From Limnomonas spitsbergensis (taxonomy: Eukaryota > Chlorophyta > Chlorophyceae > Chlamydomonadales), in the NCBI GenBank assembly GCA_037349105.1, contig JAYJMM010000089.1:1302001-1366000 (forward strand): a DNA stretch of 64,000 nucleotides. The letters run 5' to 3'. Below, piece after piece: positions 31,491-42,632 of the stretch. Under the pieces are notes generated by a model. It made no database searches and was not told the DNA's origin. It was given only the letters and a program-made list of their open reading frames with translations. A program made the position numbers and the translations under genes. Each line of letters starts with the position of its first letter. Position 1 is the first letter of the stretch.

Positions 31491-34400
31491 TTTAAACGAG
31501 TTCCGGGCATCCTTGATAACTTGCTGCATCGCCAGCAACTCCCGCACGCGCGCAAACTTGGCTGGGTCCTGAACACAAGTATCAAGCACAAAGCGTTCAC
31601 ACATAAAACACCTCTTGCCATGTGGGGAGAGACTGGCCATGTCAGGATATGAAGGACCTAGAGATATTTCCATGTTTTGTTCACATAAATTTGGCAAATT
31701 TAGGTTTGGTCTAAAACCTGAACCTAAAAACCCGCACATCCAAGAGGGGGGAGATTGCGGATTTTTTGCTGTGCGTAGATGTCTGCCTCCCATAGAATGT
31801 AAATATCACGATGCACCATGCACCATGCACCATGCGCAACGACAGCAGCACGTCCTTTGCATCCCAGGGGAAGACAACAGGTCGAGTTTGCTGTGAAGAG
31901 ATTGGTGTCTCTCACAATCTCACACGATCTGATAATTATTATTATGCACCATGCGCAACGACAGCAGCACGTCCTTTGCATCCCAGGGGAAGACAACAGG
32001 TCGAGTTTGCTGTGAAGAGATTGGTGTCTCTCACAATCTCACACGATCTGATAATTATTATTATGCACCGTGCGCAACAAGGGCAGCACGTCCTTCGCAT
32101 CCCAGGGGAGGGCAACAGGTCGTGTTCGCCGTGAAGAGATATATTTTGCTTGATCTGATGACCACCCCTGTATGTCTCTCCCCCAGACGCCAACCTCTTT
32201 CCTGCTTCGGGGATGTTCAAGCTTTTCGCTTTCAAGGCTGGGAGACCCCCACCCCCTGGACAGGTGGAGAGACCCAGGTGGAGAAAACCCTGAACATCCC
32301 TGAAAGAAAACACCTAGCACCCCTGCCTCGCACCTTGCGCACCGACAGCAACACGTCCTTCTCATCCACTTTGGGCTTGAGCGCGTCCACTGACACGGAC
32401 GCAGCCCGATGCGTTGCCTCCCGCATGTACTCCAACACAATGTCCTGTGGCAAAAAGGAGGGGGTCTGTTTCCCTGATTTGGCGAGCAGGGGGGGAGGGA
32501 GGCTGTTTCCCTGATTTGGCAAGCAGGGGGGGAGGGAGGCTGTTTCCCTGATTTGACAAGCAGGGGGGTGGGAGGCTGTTTCCCTGATTTGGCAAGCAGG
32601 GGGGAGGGAGGCTGTTTCCCTGATTTGGCAAGCAGGGGGGGGGAGGCTGTTTCCTGATTTGGCAAGCATGGGGGGAGGGAGGCTGTTTCCCTGATTTGGC
32701 AAGCAGGGGAGGAGGAGGCTGTTTCCCTGATTTGGCAAGCAGGGGGGGTGGAGGCTGTTTCCCTGATTTGGCAAGCAGGGGGGGGGGAGGCTGTTTCCCT
32801 GATTTGGCAAGCAGGGGGGGGGGAGGCTGTTTCCCTGATTTGGCAAGCAGGGGGGGAGGGAGGCTGTTTCCCTGATTTGGCAAGCAGGGGGGAGGAGGCT
32901 GTTTCCCTGATTTGGCAAGCAGGGGGGGAGGGAGGCTGTTTCCCTGATTTGGCAAGCAGGGGGGGAGGAGGCTGTTTCCCTGATTTGGCAAGCAGGGGGG
33001 GGGGAGGCTGTTTCCCTGATTTGGCAAGCAGGGGGGGGGAGGCTGTTTCCCTGATTTGGCAAGCAGGGGGGGAGGGAGGCTGTTTCCCTGATTTGGCAAG
33101 CAGGGGGGAGGAGGCTGTTTCCCTGATTTGGCAAGCAGGGGGGGGGGAGGCTGTTTCCCTGATTTGGCAAGCAGGGGGGGGGGAGGCTGTTTCCCTGATT
33201 TGGCAAGCAGGGGGGGAGGGAGGCTGTTTCCCTGATTTGGCAAGCAGGGGGGAGGAGGCTGTTTCCCTGATTTGGCAAGCAGGGGGGGAGGGAGGCTGTT
33301 TCCCTGATTTGGCAAGCAGGGGGGGAGGAGGCTGTTTCCCTGATTTGGCAAGCAGGGGGGGGGGAGGCTGTTTCCCTGATTTGGCAAGCAGGGGGGGGGA
33401 GGCTGTTTCCCTGATTTGGCAAGCAGGGGGGGAGGGAGGCTGTTTCCCTGATTTGGCAAGCAGGGGGGAGGAGGCTGTTTCCCTGATTTGGCAAGCAGGG
33501 GGGGGGGAGGCTGTTTCCCTGATTTGGCAAGCAGGGGGGGAGGGAGGCTGTTTCCCTGATTTGGCAAGCAGGGGGGGAGGGAGGCTGTTTCCCTGATTTG
33601 GCAAGCAGGGGGGAGGAGGCTGTTTCCCTGATTTGGCAAGCAGGGGGGGGGAGGCTGTTTCCCTGATTTGGCAAGCAGGGGGGGAGGGAGGCTGTTTCCC
33701 TGATTTGGCAAGCAGGGGGGGAGGGAGGCTGTTTCCCTGATTTGGCAAGCAGGGGGGAGGGAGGCTGTTTCCCTGATTTGGCAAGCAGGGGGGGAGGGAG
33801 GCTGTTTCCCTGATTTGGCAAGCAGGGGGGGGGAGGCTGTTTCCCTGATTTGGCAAGCAGGGGGGGGGAGGCTGTTTCCCTGATTTGGCAAGCAGGGGGG
33901 GGGGAGGCTGTTTCCGTGATTTGGCAAGCAGGGGGGAGGGAGGCTGTTTCCCTGATTTGGCAAGCAGGGGGGGAGGGAGGCTGTTTCCCTGATTTGGCAA
34001 GCAGGGGGGAGGGAGGCTGTTTCCCTGATTTGGCAAGCAGGGGGGGAGGGAGGCTGTTTCCCTGATTTGGCAAGCAGGGGGGAGGGAGGCTGTTTCCCTG
34101 ATTTGGCAAGCAGGGGGGGGGACGCTGTTTCCCTGATTTGGCAAGCAGGGGGAGGAGGCTGTTTCCTGATTTGGCAAGCATGGGGGCAGGGAAGCTGTTT
34201 CCCTGATTTGGCAAGCAGGGGGGAGGGAGGCTGTTTCCCTGATTTGGCAAGCAGGGGGGGAGGGAGGCTGTTTCCCTGATTTGGCAAGCAGGGGGGAGGG
34301 AGGCTGTTTCCCTGATTTGGCAAGCAGGGGGGGAGGGAGGCTGTTTCCCTGATTTGGCAAGCAGGGGGGAGGGAGGCTGTTTCCCTGATTTGGCAAGCAG

Positions 34401-37400
34401 GGGGGGAGGAGGCTGTTTCCCTGATTTGGCAAGCAGGGGGGGGGAGGCTGTTGCCCTGATTTGGCAAGCAGGGGGGGAGGAGGCTGTTTCCCTGATTTGG
34501 CAAGCAGGGGGGGAGGAGGCTGTTTCCCTGATTTGGCAAGCAGGGGGGGGGGAGGCTGTTTCCCTGATTTGGCAAGCAGGGGGGGAGGAGGCTGTTTCCC
34601 TGATTTGGCAAGCAGGGGGGGGGAGGCTGTTTCCCTGATTTGGCAAGCAGGGGGGGAGGAGGCTGTTTCCCTGATTTGGCAAGCAGGGGGGGAGGAGGCT
34701 GTTTCCCTGATTTGGCAAGCAGGGGGGGAGGGAGGCTGTTTCCCTGATTTGGCAAGCAGGGGGGAGGAGGCTGTTTCCCTGATTTGGCAAGCAGGGGGCA
34801 GGGAGGCTGTTTCCCTGATTTGGCAAGCAGGGGGGGGGAGGCTGTTTCCCTGATTTGGCAAGCAAGGGGGGGGGGAGGCTGTTTCCCTGATTTGGCAAGC
34901 AGGGGGGGAGGAGGCTGTTTCCCTGATTTGGCAAGCAGGGGGGAGGGAGGCTGTTTCCCTGATTTGGCAAGCAGGGGGGGAGGGAGGCTGTTTCCCTGAT
35001 TTGGCAAGCAGGGGGGAGGGAGGCTGTTTCCCTGATTTGGCAAGCAGGGGGGGGGGAGGCTGTTTCCCTGATTTGGCAAGCAGGGGGAGGAGGCTGTTTC
35101 CTGATTTGGCAAGCATGGGGGGAGGGAAGCTGTTTCCCTGATTTGGCAAGCAGGGGGGAGGGAGGCTGTTTCCCTGATTTGGCAAGCAGGGGGGGAGGGA
35201 GGCTGTTTCCCTGATTTGGCAAGCAGGGGGGAGGGAGGCTGTTTCCCTGATTTGGCAAGCAGGGGGGGAGGGAGGCTGTTTCCCTGATTTGGCAAGCAGG
35301 GGGGAGGGAGGCTGTTTCCCTGATTTGGCAAGCAGGGGGGGGGGGAGGCTGTTTCCCTGATTTGGCAAGCAGGGGGGGGGAGGCTGTTGCCCTGATTTGG
35401 CAAGCAGGGGGGGAGGAGGCTGTTTCCCTGATTTGGCAAGCAGGGGGGGAGGAGGCTGTTTCCCTGATTTGGCAAGCAGGGGGGGGGGAGGCTGTTTCCC
35501 TGATTTGGCAAGCAGGGGGGGAGGAGGCTGTTTCCCTGATTTGGCAAGCAGGGGGGGGGAGGCTGTTTCCCTGATTTGGCAAGCAGGGGGGGAGGAGGCT
35601 GTTTCCCTGATTTGGCAAGCAGGGGGGGAGGAGGCTGTTTCCCTGATTTGGCAAGCAGGGGGGGAGGGAGGCTGTTTCCCTGATTTGGCAAGCAGGGGGG
35701 AGGAGGCTGTTTCCCTGATTTGGCAAGCAGGGGGCAGGGAGGCTGTTTCCCTGATTTGGCAAGCAGGGGGGGGGAGGCTGTTTCCCTGATTTGGCAAGCA
35801 AGGGGGGGGGGAGGCTGTTTCCCTGATTTGGCAAGCAGGGGGGGAGGAGGCTGTTTCCCTGATTTGGCAAGCAGGGGGGAGGGAGGCTGTTTCCCTGATT
35901 TGGCAAGCAGGGGGGGAGGGAGGCTGTTTCCCTGATTTGGCAAGCAGGGGGGGGGAGGCTGTTTCCCTGATTTGGCAAGCAGGGGGGGAGGAGGCTGTTT
36001 CCCTGATTTGGCAAGCAGGGGGGGGGGAGGCTGTTTCCCTGATTTGGCAAGCAGGGTGGAGAGGGAGGCTGTTTCCTTGATTTGGCAAGCAGGGGGGGAG
36101 GGAGGCTGTTTCCCTGATTTGGCAAGCAGGGGGGGGGAGGCTGTTTCTCTGATTTGGCAAGCAGGGGGGGGGGAGGCTGTTTCCCTGATTTGGCAAGCAG
36201 GGGGGGAGGAGGCTGTTTCCCTGATTTGGCAAGCAGGGGGGGAGGAGGCTGTTTCCCTGATTTGGCAAGCAGGGGGGGAGGGAGGCTGTTTCCCTGATTT
36301 GGCAAGCAGGGGGGAGGGAGGCTGTTTCCCTGATTTGGCAAGCAAGGGGGGGGGGCTGTTTCCCTGTTTAGGCAAGCAGGGGGGGGGGGGCTATCTTCCT
36401 TGATTTGGCAAGCAGGGGGAGGGGGCTATCTTCCTTGATTTGACAAGCAGGGGGAGGGGCTGTCATCTTTGTTTCGGCAAGCAGGGGGGGGGCTGTTTCC
36501 CTGATTTGGCAACAGGGGGAGGGGCTGTCGTCCCTGATTTGGCCCGCAGGGGGGGGGGCTGTTTCCCTGATTTGGCAAGCTGGGGGGGAGGGAGGCTGTT
36601 TCCCTGATTTGGAAACAGGGGGAGGGGCTGTCGTCCCTGATTTGGCCTGCAGGGGGAGGGGCTGTCTTCCCTGATTTGGCAAGCAGGGGGAGGGAGGCTG
36701 TTTCCCTGATTTGGCAAGCAGGGGGAGGGGCTGTCTTCACTGATTTGGCAAGCAGGGGGAGGGGCTGTCTTCACTGATTTGGCAAGCAGGGGGAGGGAGG
36801 CTGTTTCCCTGATTTGGCAAGCAGGGGGAGGGGCTGTCTTCACTGATTTGGCAAGCAGGGGGGGGGGGGCTGATTCCCTGATTCGGCAAGCAGGGGGAGG
36901 GGCTGTTTCCCTAATTTAGCATGCAGGGGGAGGGAGGCTGTTTCCCTGATTTGGCAAGCCCAGTGGTGGCCGCCCCGCCCCGCGGCTGGCTACAGCTCAT
37001 CAAGCTCCATCTTCACAGTATCAAATTCAGTCTTCGCATTACAGTTTTTTATGAACATTCTTATACATATTATAAGGCGCTAAATCCAAATAAGCCTTTG
37101 CAGGTATAACTTGCTTCCAGCGTACGCTATCTAACTATTAGCAGCGGGAGCTTGAGCAGCTTTAGTAGTCACTTCATGTCAAGACCTGCCTCAAGGTTGG
37201 TTCCTATCAACCCAGTGGTGGCCGCCCCACCTGTGGCCTGCCAAAAGCGGTCTGGTGCCCACTCTTATGACCACTACATGAGAACACCTGCCTATCTGGC
37301 TATCTAAGACAAGCGCTGCACAACCCCCAGCAAAGGGTCCAGACTGTATACCACTGCTCTATAACGTCAGGCCTATGCCAGCTGCTCCGCCGAACTAACC

Positions 37401-38767
37401 CTTTGTCAGCTACCCTGTAACAGAAGACAGACAACCTGAACCCTTTGTCAGCTGCGCTATAACAACAGCCGTAAACCCTGAACCCTTTGTCAGCTACGCT
37501 GTCGCAACAGCCGTAAACCCTGACCCAATCACGCACCTCAACCAGGTCCACTGTCTCCTCCATAGGGCACACGTCGTCTCCGAAACCGTACATCATGATG
37601 CGCACTGCATGTAATATATCCAGCAGAGGCAGACGGAAGGGTCATGGTTCTGCCGCATCATGGACATCCAGTTCAGGGGAGATTTGAATGAACAATCGAT
37701 TGCACGATACGGATAAAACGTTGCGGTGAGTTTTTGCATGTCCCATTCGTCTTCATTGCTAAAGAGTTGGTAACATACCTTATTGTGTAAAGCTCATCCA
37801 ACTCCACCTCATGTAGCCTAACCTTGGCATAAGTATCTGTTGGCGCAGAGAGGGCCCAACCATGGTAGCACAATCCGGCGTAACTTGTGCTGTATCGTAC
37901 CGTATCCAGCTCCTTTTTTTTAGAATAGTGCGTCTTAACCTGTGCCTTATCGTGCTGTATCACCGTATCCTGCTGCCATGGGCCCAACAGCCAGCGAATG
38001 GACCCGAATAGCTGACCCCAAGATATGCTGCATGCCACCCCTGTCATCTGCCCGACTGCCCCCTCCTCAGAGGTTACATCTTAGATTTCGATCAAAACTT
38101 ACAGTCCTTATTGAAGAGGCCCTTAAATGAAGCCACAGGATCTGTGCTGTAGGACTGATCAGGAGCTGCATTCAAACAAATATAAATACACAGCAGGACT
38201 TTCAGTTGAGCGAGAACGATACAGCATTGAAAGACATTCTAGAGGAGTGTATGAGCAGCTGAAACTGTCTATTTTAGTGTAAGGGTGCTTCCGATCCAGC
38301 TCAGCCAATTCAGGGCCTACAGCCAGGGTGGCTTTGTGCAGCAAGCCCCACAGAGTCCATCACAAGCTCTCAACCAGTATGCCTGGCCAGGTTCAGTCCC
38401 CATCGGCTTAGTATCGGCTATGCAGCGGCCTGCCAAATGTGCTATGGTTCGACTGAAATAGACAATGGCTTCAGGTCAAGCTTGTAAGCCTACTTCCTCT
38501 CACGTTTTATCACTGCATGGCATACATGGCAGGCGTTCCGAATGAAGGCAGTCTTCATTTACGAAGCGTCGGGCTTATGTCAACAATATGATTCATCTAT
38601 TCATTTGGAATGGTCGTTCATTCGACAGCCTTACCTGCATCCGCCGCTGCAGCTCCTTTGGCGCGGCTTCGTTTACTGGCGCCCCCTTTCCCCCCTGCGG
38701 TCGATGCGCTTCCGCCTTTTCCAGTTCGCCCCCCTCCTTTGGGGATCGCCTTTTTCGTTTTGTCCAT
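31449..38767 (-). CDS. TAF13: TFIID subunit TAF13 (histone-fold protein), five exons, 156 aa
   Basis: Exons in transcript order: 38767-38635, 38141-38103, 37604-37537, 32444-32334, 31568-31449. All introns are GT-AG, all phases match (1, 1, 0, 0), and the total of 471 bases gives 156 residues plus stop. The N-terminus is Lys/Gly/Ala-rich (MDKTKKAIPKGGGRTGKGGS). Then come GLFNKD, RIMMYGFGDDVCPMEETVDL, DIVLEYMREATHRAASVSVD, KDVLLSVRK, DPAKFARVRELLAMQQVIKD and ARNSFKAEED. The MMYGFGDD, helix-2 and VRK-DPxKFARVRELL signatures are those of TAF13, which pairs with TAF11 in the histone fold of TFIID for RNA polymerase II initiation. Length is normal. Intron 3 (5.1 kb) is mostly a G-rich minisatellite. 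The AEAAAAE tail merges with the array at the stop codon, so the last residues may have changed through repeat expansion. Confidence 0.93.
31800..32110 (-). repeat. Three 119-bp copies of the donor edge of TAF13 exon 4
   Basis: On the minus strand each copy reads AAGGACGTGCTGCTGTCGTT, GCGCATGGTGCA and then TAATAATAATTATCAGATCG. The true exon 4 end is AAGGACGTGTTGCTGTCGGT, GCGCAAG then GTGCGAG. Copies begin at about 31830, 31949 and 32068 (plus coordinates) and keep a GT at the donor position. Confidence 0.85.
32465..36955. repeat. 4.5-kb G-rich minisatellite in TAF13 intron 3, about 130 units of 32-37 bp
   Basis: Unit: GAGGCTGTTTCCCTGATTTG, GCAAGCA, then G5-G10 with GGA variants. Poly-G length varies most. 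Two higher-order repeats are visible: lines at 32881-33180 recur exactly 360 bases later, and 34461-34999 recurs at 35397-35935 (936 bases later). From 36370 a variant subfamily (GGGGCTGTC.TC.CTGATT) takes over. Minus-strand frames of up to 1,400 codons across it are artefacts. Confidence 0.97.
37380..37525. repeat. ~60-bp degenerate repeats downstream of TAF13 exon 3
   Basis: GAACCCTTTGTCAGCTACGC and AACAGCCGTAAACCCTGA recur three times within intron 3. Confidence 0.75.
37861..37980. mobile_element. hAT-like MITE, 120 bp, in TAF13 intron 2
   Basis: Ends CATGGTAGCA and TGCTGCCATG form a 10-bp terminal inverted repeat with one mismatch. Perfect 8-bp flanking duplications GGCCCAAC lie at 37853-37860 and 37981-37988. 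The interior shares GTACCGTATC/GTGCTGTATC words with the element at 4347-4476. Confidence 0.85.
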
Positions 38768-40117
38768 CAATCCCTTGCCTCTGCGCAACAAAACGCTCGA
38801 CTTCCAGTCGAGGGCAGTATCCACACCCTAGGGCTGTGGTCAATCAACTTTTTTGTCGTGTATGGGATTGCGGGGACCAGACTAGGAGCGTACAAGTATC
38901 ATGAGTCGCTGTGATATCAGCTTCCTTGAAATATATAGCTTCGTCTTTTGGCCACTCATGTTTTTCCCGGCACACCGTATCGAGCTGGCATCTCTTCTTT
39001 CCGATCGCACGGTCTCGTTTCGGCTGCTTCGCTGAACGGATCGTCAAGTTTTGCTATCAGAATTATAAGAACTGGGCACATTTCTCTGACCTGGCTCCCG
39101 TGCGGTCGTATGGCATCGAGTCGCCTCTGTGGCCAGACTGATCGGTCACGACCCTTTTAAAGGCGAGGTAGGTGGAATACCATACACTGATCTAAGTCTG
39201 GTTCATTACACGAAGGCATCGTTAGCAGTCCATATTTCGTCTGCATGCCTAGGCTGCGTACACTCATGGTGCCTTCTATCCACTGCCACCGATGGGGCCA
39301 TTGCATACATGCGAAGGTCGTCATGCAGGCTACCATGCACTATGCTGCATGCATGCAGATTATGAATCATATCATGTCACCCTTACGGATTATAATGCTA
39401 GATTAGGCGATGTCAGGTCCCACAGCTCTGACTTATAACACGAGTAATTGAGCCTGGGGCCAATCTGTGTTGAGTCAGGCACTAGTGTACAGCAACTCCT
39501 CTGGAATGGGTTCTGGGCGTCTGGCACTGACATAGCAAAAGCACTTGCTTCAGGATCAGAGGGAAAATTGTTACCTCAAATCTCCTTGTTCCTGCTACAA
39601 TCCGCTGGCAACTTAATCTAGCCGCTCCTGCCATCCCAAACCGGGCGGTGAACGATGTGCATGGGTACCGGTATTGCCAGGGGCTTCACTTCCAACATGG
39701 AATTTCTCCGGAGTTTCTCATCAATTCATTCAGTGGAATTGAAGAGGAATTTTGAATTCGCTCAAAATCATAGAATCGTGATTGAATGGTGAGGCAAAGT
39801 TTTGGAATTGAAGTAAAAACACCAGCAAGGAGACGATCTGCATGGGGGGGTGCGTGCTAAGACCAGGGGGGGCGCACGGGGCGGGTGCCTGCTCAATCCA
39901 AGGGGGGCGTATGCTAGTGCAAGCCAGTGTATATTTTGAAGTGCGATCTCCACTTCATCTTCTGAACTGGATTTTTGAATTTGAAGCCCAATTTCAGGTT
40001 CACTTCCACCACGAGCATGATACGAATTCTCCGCTCAGGTGGGGTGCGTGCCTGCAAGGCCCGTGGGACGTTTATTCTAGTATATACGTCCTGGACCTAT
40101 TTTCCTTCTTTTCCTGC

Positions 40118-40190
40118 CCCTACTAATTGGGCGCCCACGCGGCCGAGCCGTGAGCTGGGCCCAGAGGTGTAACGCCATTGACACACGTCC
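40118..40190 (-). repeat. Dispersed CACCTCTGGGCC repeat, copy 2
   Basis: Minus strand: GCGTTACACCTCTGGGCCC, GGCTCGGCCGCGTGGGCGCC, then a purine-rich tract (GGGGCAGGAAAAGAAGGAAA). Nearly identical to the copy at 63394. Confidence 0.75.
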
Positions 40191-40409
40191 TGGACCACCT
40201 TGGGAAGGTTGCTGGGCGGCCACCGATGGGCCGATGGGGACCCGGGCCTTATCAATTGGCAAAACCTTGACCAGCCAGCTGCGGGTGCCAGTCGGTGCCC
40301 CAAGCCGCAGGGCTCTCTGCTTAATGCTGGCACCGAGCTCTGATGGCCGTCGGCCGGGTTGTAGCTGAATTGTCACAGCTCATGAGCACTGAAATAAACA
40401 CTAGTGCTT

Positions 40410-40492
40410 GAAGGCTGTGCATGGGAGCCTAGTCAGCTTCCCTACCAGCCCGAGCGATTAGCAGGGCCCAGCGGGTATGCACTGTTCTAAAC
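40410..40492. repeat. Dispersed repeat shared with 29960-30062
   Basis: GGCTGTGCATGGGAGCC, TTCCCTACCAGCCCGAGCG and GGGCCCAGCGGGTATGCACT. Confidence 0.65.
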
Positions 40493-40547
40493 TGGTGCTT
40501 GAAGAATGAAGGTGGGGTAGGGTTTGGTAGGGTTGTGTTTTGTCACA

Positions 40548-40615
40548 ATTCGAACTTGTTAATGACGCTACACCTCTGGGCCCTGCTGAAGTTAAGGTGG
40601 GCCACGCCCGCAAAC
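40548..40615 (+). repeat. Dispersed CACCTCTGGGCC repeat, copy 3 (partial)
   Basis: GTTAATGACGCTACACCTCT then GGGCCCTGCTGAAG; the GCGTGGGCGCCC block is degenerate here (GGTGGGCCACGCCCGC). Confidence 0.6.
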
Positions 40616-42028
40616 TTTAAGGCAGTAAGGAAGGTCAAGGGAGAAGGCACAAGAGGAAAGAAAGCATAGCAAGTTCACCCACCAAACAACAAGAACAATA
40701 ACAGTTTGAACTTGTCAATGACTTTACACTTACGGTGTTTGAACTTGTAAGGTCATGTGATGACAGAGCCTAGCACTACAAGCAGTGGCGTCGTGGCGGA
40801 GATTGAGGCTGCTTGCCGTGCATGGCTCAATCATCACCAACAAAATGAATGTGTGGTTTTCGCTTGCTGTCCGGGCGGATTAAGTGCTTGTCCTGGGTAA
40901 CGGGCACGTGTCCCATGCATGTAATGTTCAGCCCTGCTTGACTGGAAACACTCTGGATGAACACATTGAGGAAGGCTGGTGGCTGGGCCTGAGTGTGATT
41001 TGTTATTATCATGCCGTGACCTGCAATCTAGGGTGGCCTGCCTGACCCCACTAGCGTCACACTGTGGCTCTGAGAGCCGGTTACGGCACGCCTACCGCTG
41101 GACTTCAGAATCAGCAGGAATCTCTTGGTCAGAGCTTTCCAACACGCCATCGAGTTTTGAGATAACAATTGTCGAATATATTTGTTATTTGTAGTATCAT
41201 CATTTTCGTTTTCAAATATTGGTATGTGATACAACTATTGATGACACGCGAATCGGATTAGATCCCTTTGAAAACCAACATGGAACATGGTTATGCTGTT
41301 ATGGAGGCACTAGCGCACTGCAGACCAGCCAGTGCTCGAGCATGCTGCTCATGCAGTACCTGCGTGACGATGACTAGGCGAACATCATGCTGCAGTGGCT
41401 GGTGATCTTGAACACTCGGAATCCCTGAATCATACCTCTACGCACGACATACGGTCCTGTGACGTAGCTGTGACGAAGTAGTGAAGCACCCTGGAGGAAC
41501 ACCGACGAGGCTAGTCCGTGCGACCAAATCTTCATCAGTCCACTCGGCTTGCCAGGCTGGCAAATCTGCTGTATTTTCTTGCCGGCTAGCTGGACTGCTC
41601 TTGTTTTCGAGCCGTAGCGCATGCGAACCCCAGGTTATACTGGGCAGCATACCACCATGTCACCATGTACACGGAATGCATACAATTAGCTGGCTTGGGG
41701 ATTATGCAGGAGGCGCGCTCAAGGTGCGCTATATCCCCTGGCTGTTTGTTGGCATACAGCCAAACAGGTGATTTCATAAGCACGGCATTGTCACTACCGC
41801 ACTACCACCAAACGACTGCTTATCTTACCTATATTTTCTATATTTTCCGCATAATGATTTCTAGATTACTGCACTACCAGGGGGTTGTAATACACATGGT
41901 AGTAATATATCCGCATGATAATTATGCAGTTTAAAAATGTATCTCGGGTACCCGCATCTCGCTTGTTAACTCAGCTCGATGTCGTCATGAGTATACTGCT
42001 GTAGGGCCTCATTCCACCAGAACCTTTT

Positions 42029-42055
42029 GCGACGCCTAATGGGATTAGGCGTCGC
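42029..42055. repeat. Hairpin, 12-bp perfect arms, 3-base loop
   Basis: GCGACGCCTAAT, GGG, ATTAGGCGTCGC. The arm sequence GCGACGCCTAAT recurs at about 45178-45190, so 42044-45190 is bounded by inverted copies. Confidence 0.85.
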
Positions 42056-42632
42056 GCGACCGATTCCACCGGGGCGGGGAAAATAGTGACTTCTGTAGGG
42101 AAAAAAGCGTGGAAGTAGGGGGAAAGTAGGCATCTCGCGCAGCGCGCAGCGCTGCGCCTGCTATTAATGTAGCTACTTATTTGGGGGAAGGTGCACATCT
42201 GGGTGAAGTTGCGGCCAGCGATCTCCCTTGTGGAGGAAGTAGCCTGCACCAACCCGTCGAATGTCAGTGGACACCGAGCGAAAGAAATCAAAATTAGGGT
42301 ACATATATTAAAACATTTCGCTAATCCAATCCAGTCTGGTCACTAGTCGACCCAAAGTTGGTGCACAGTCATGGCACACTGGCACACCTCTCACACTTCT
42401 GTCATCATGCACAAAATCAGCAAGCACACAAGAATCAACAAGCCTCATTGTCATTTAAGAGGCAACCAATAATTAAAATGCCATAAGTTGGCGCCCACTA
42501 GCATCCAACCCCATGCAAAGATACTCATTCATACCCATGCGACATCATGAAAAGATGAGGACAGTAATTAAAGAATGCACTGGAACAATTTGCTCAGTCT
42601 CATAACACTCATCCCCTGCACTTAAGAAGCTA

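Larger units (their letters stand above)
38768..42025. other. Spacer upstream of TAF13, no supported gene
   Basis: The first few hundred bases should hold the TAF13 promoter but no TATA box or other element could be identified with confidence. A small minus-strand frame at 41374-41622 (82 codons) has no partner exons or recognised motif. The rest holds dispersed repeats listed separately. Confidence 0.4.

Noticed and set aside
30378..31652. Plus-strand 424-codon His/Arg/Ser-rich frame and related frames
   Set aside because: Translation of a GCC-rich minisatellite downstream of TAF13; several frames are open at once.
32039..36375. Three minus-strand frames of about 1,340-1,410 codons with Pro/Gln/Lys repeats
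   Set aside because: They cross the G-rich intronic minisatellite of TAF13, run through exon 4 in a shifting context, and are all repeat translations.
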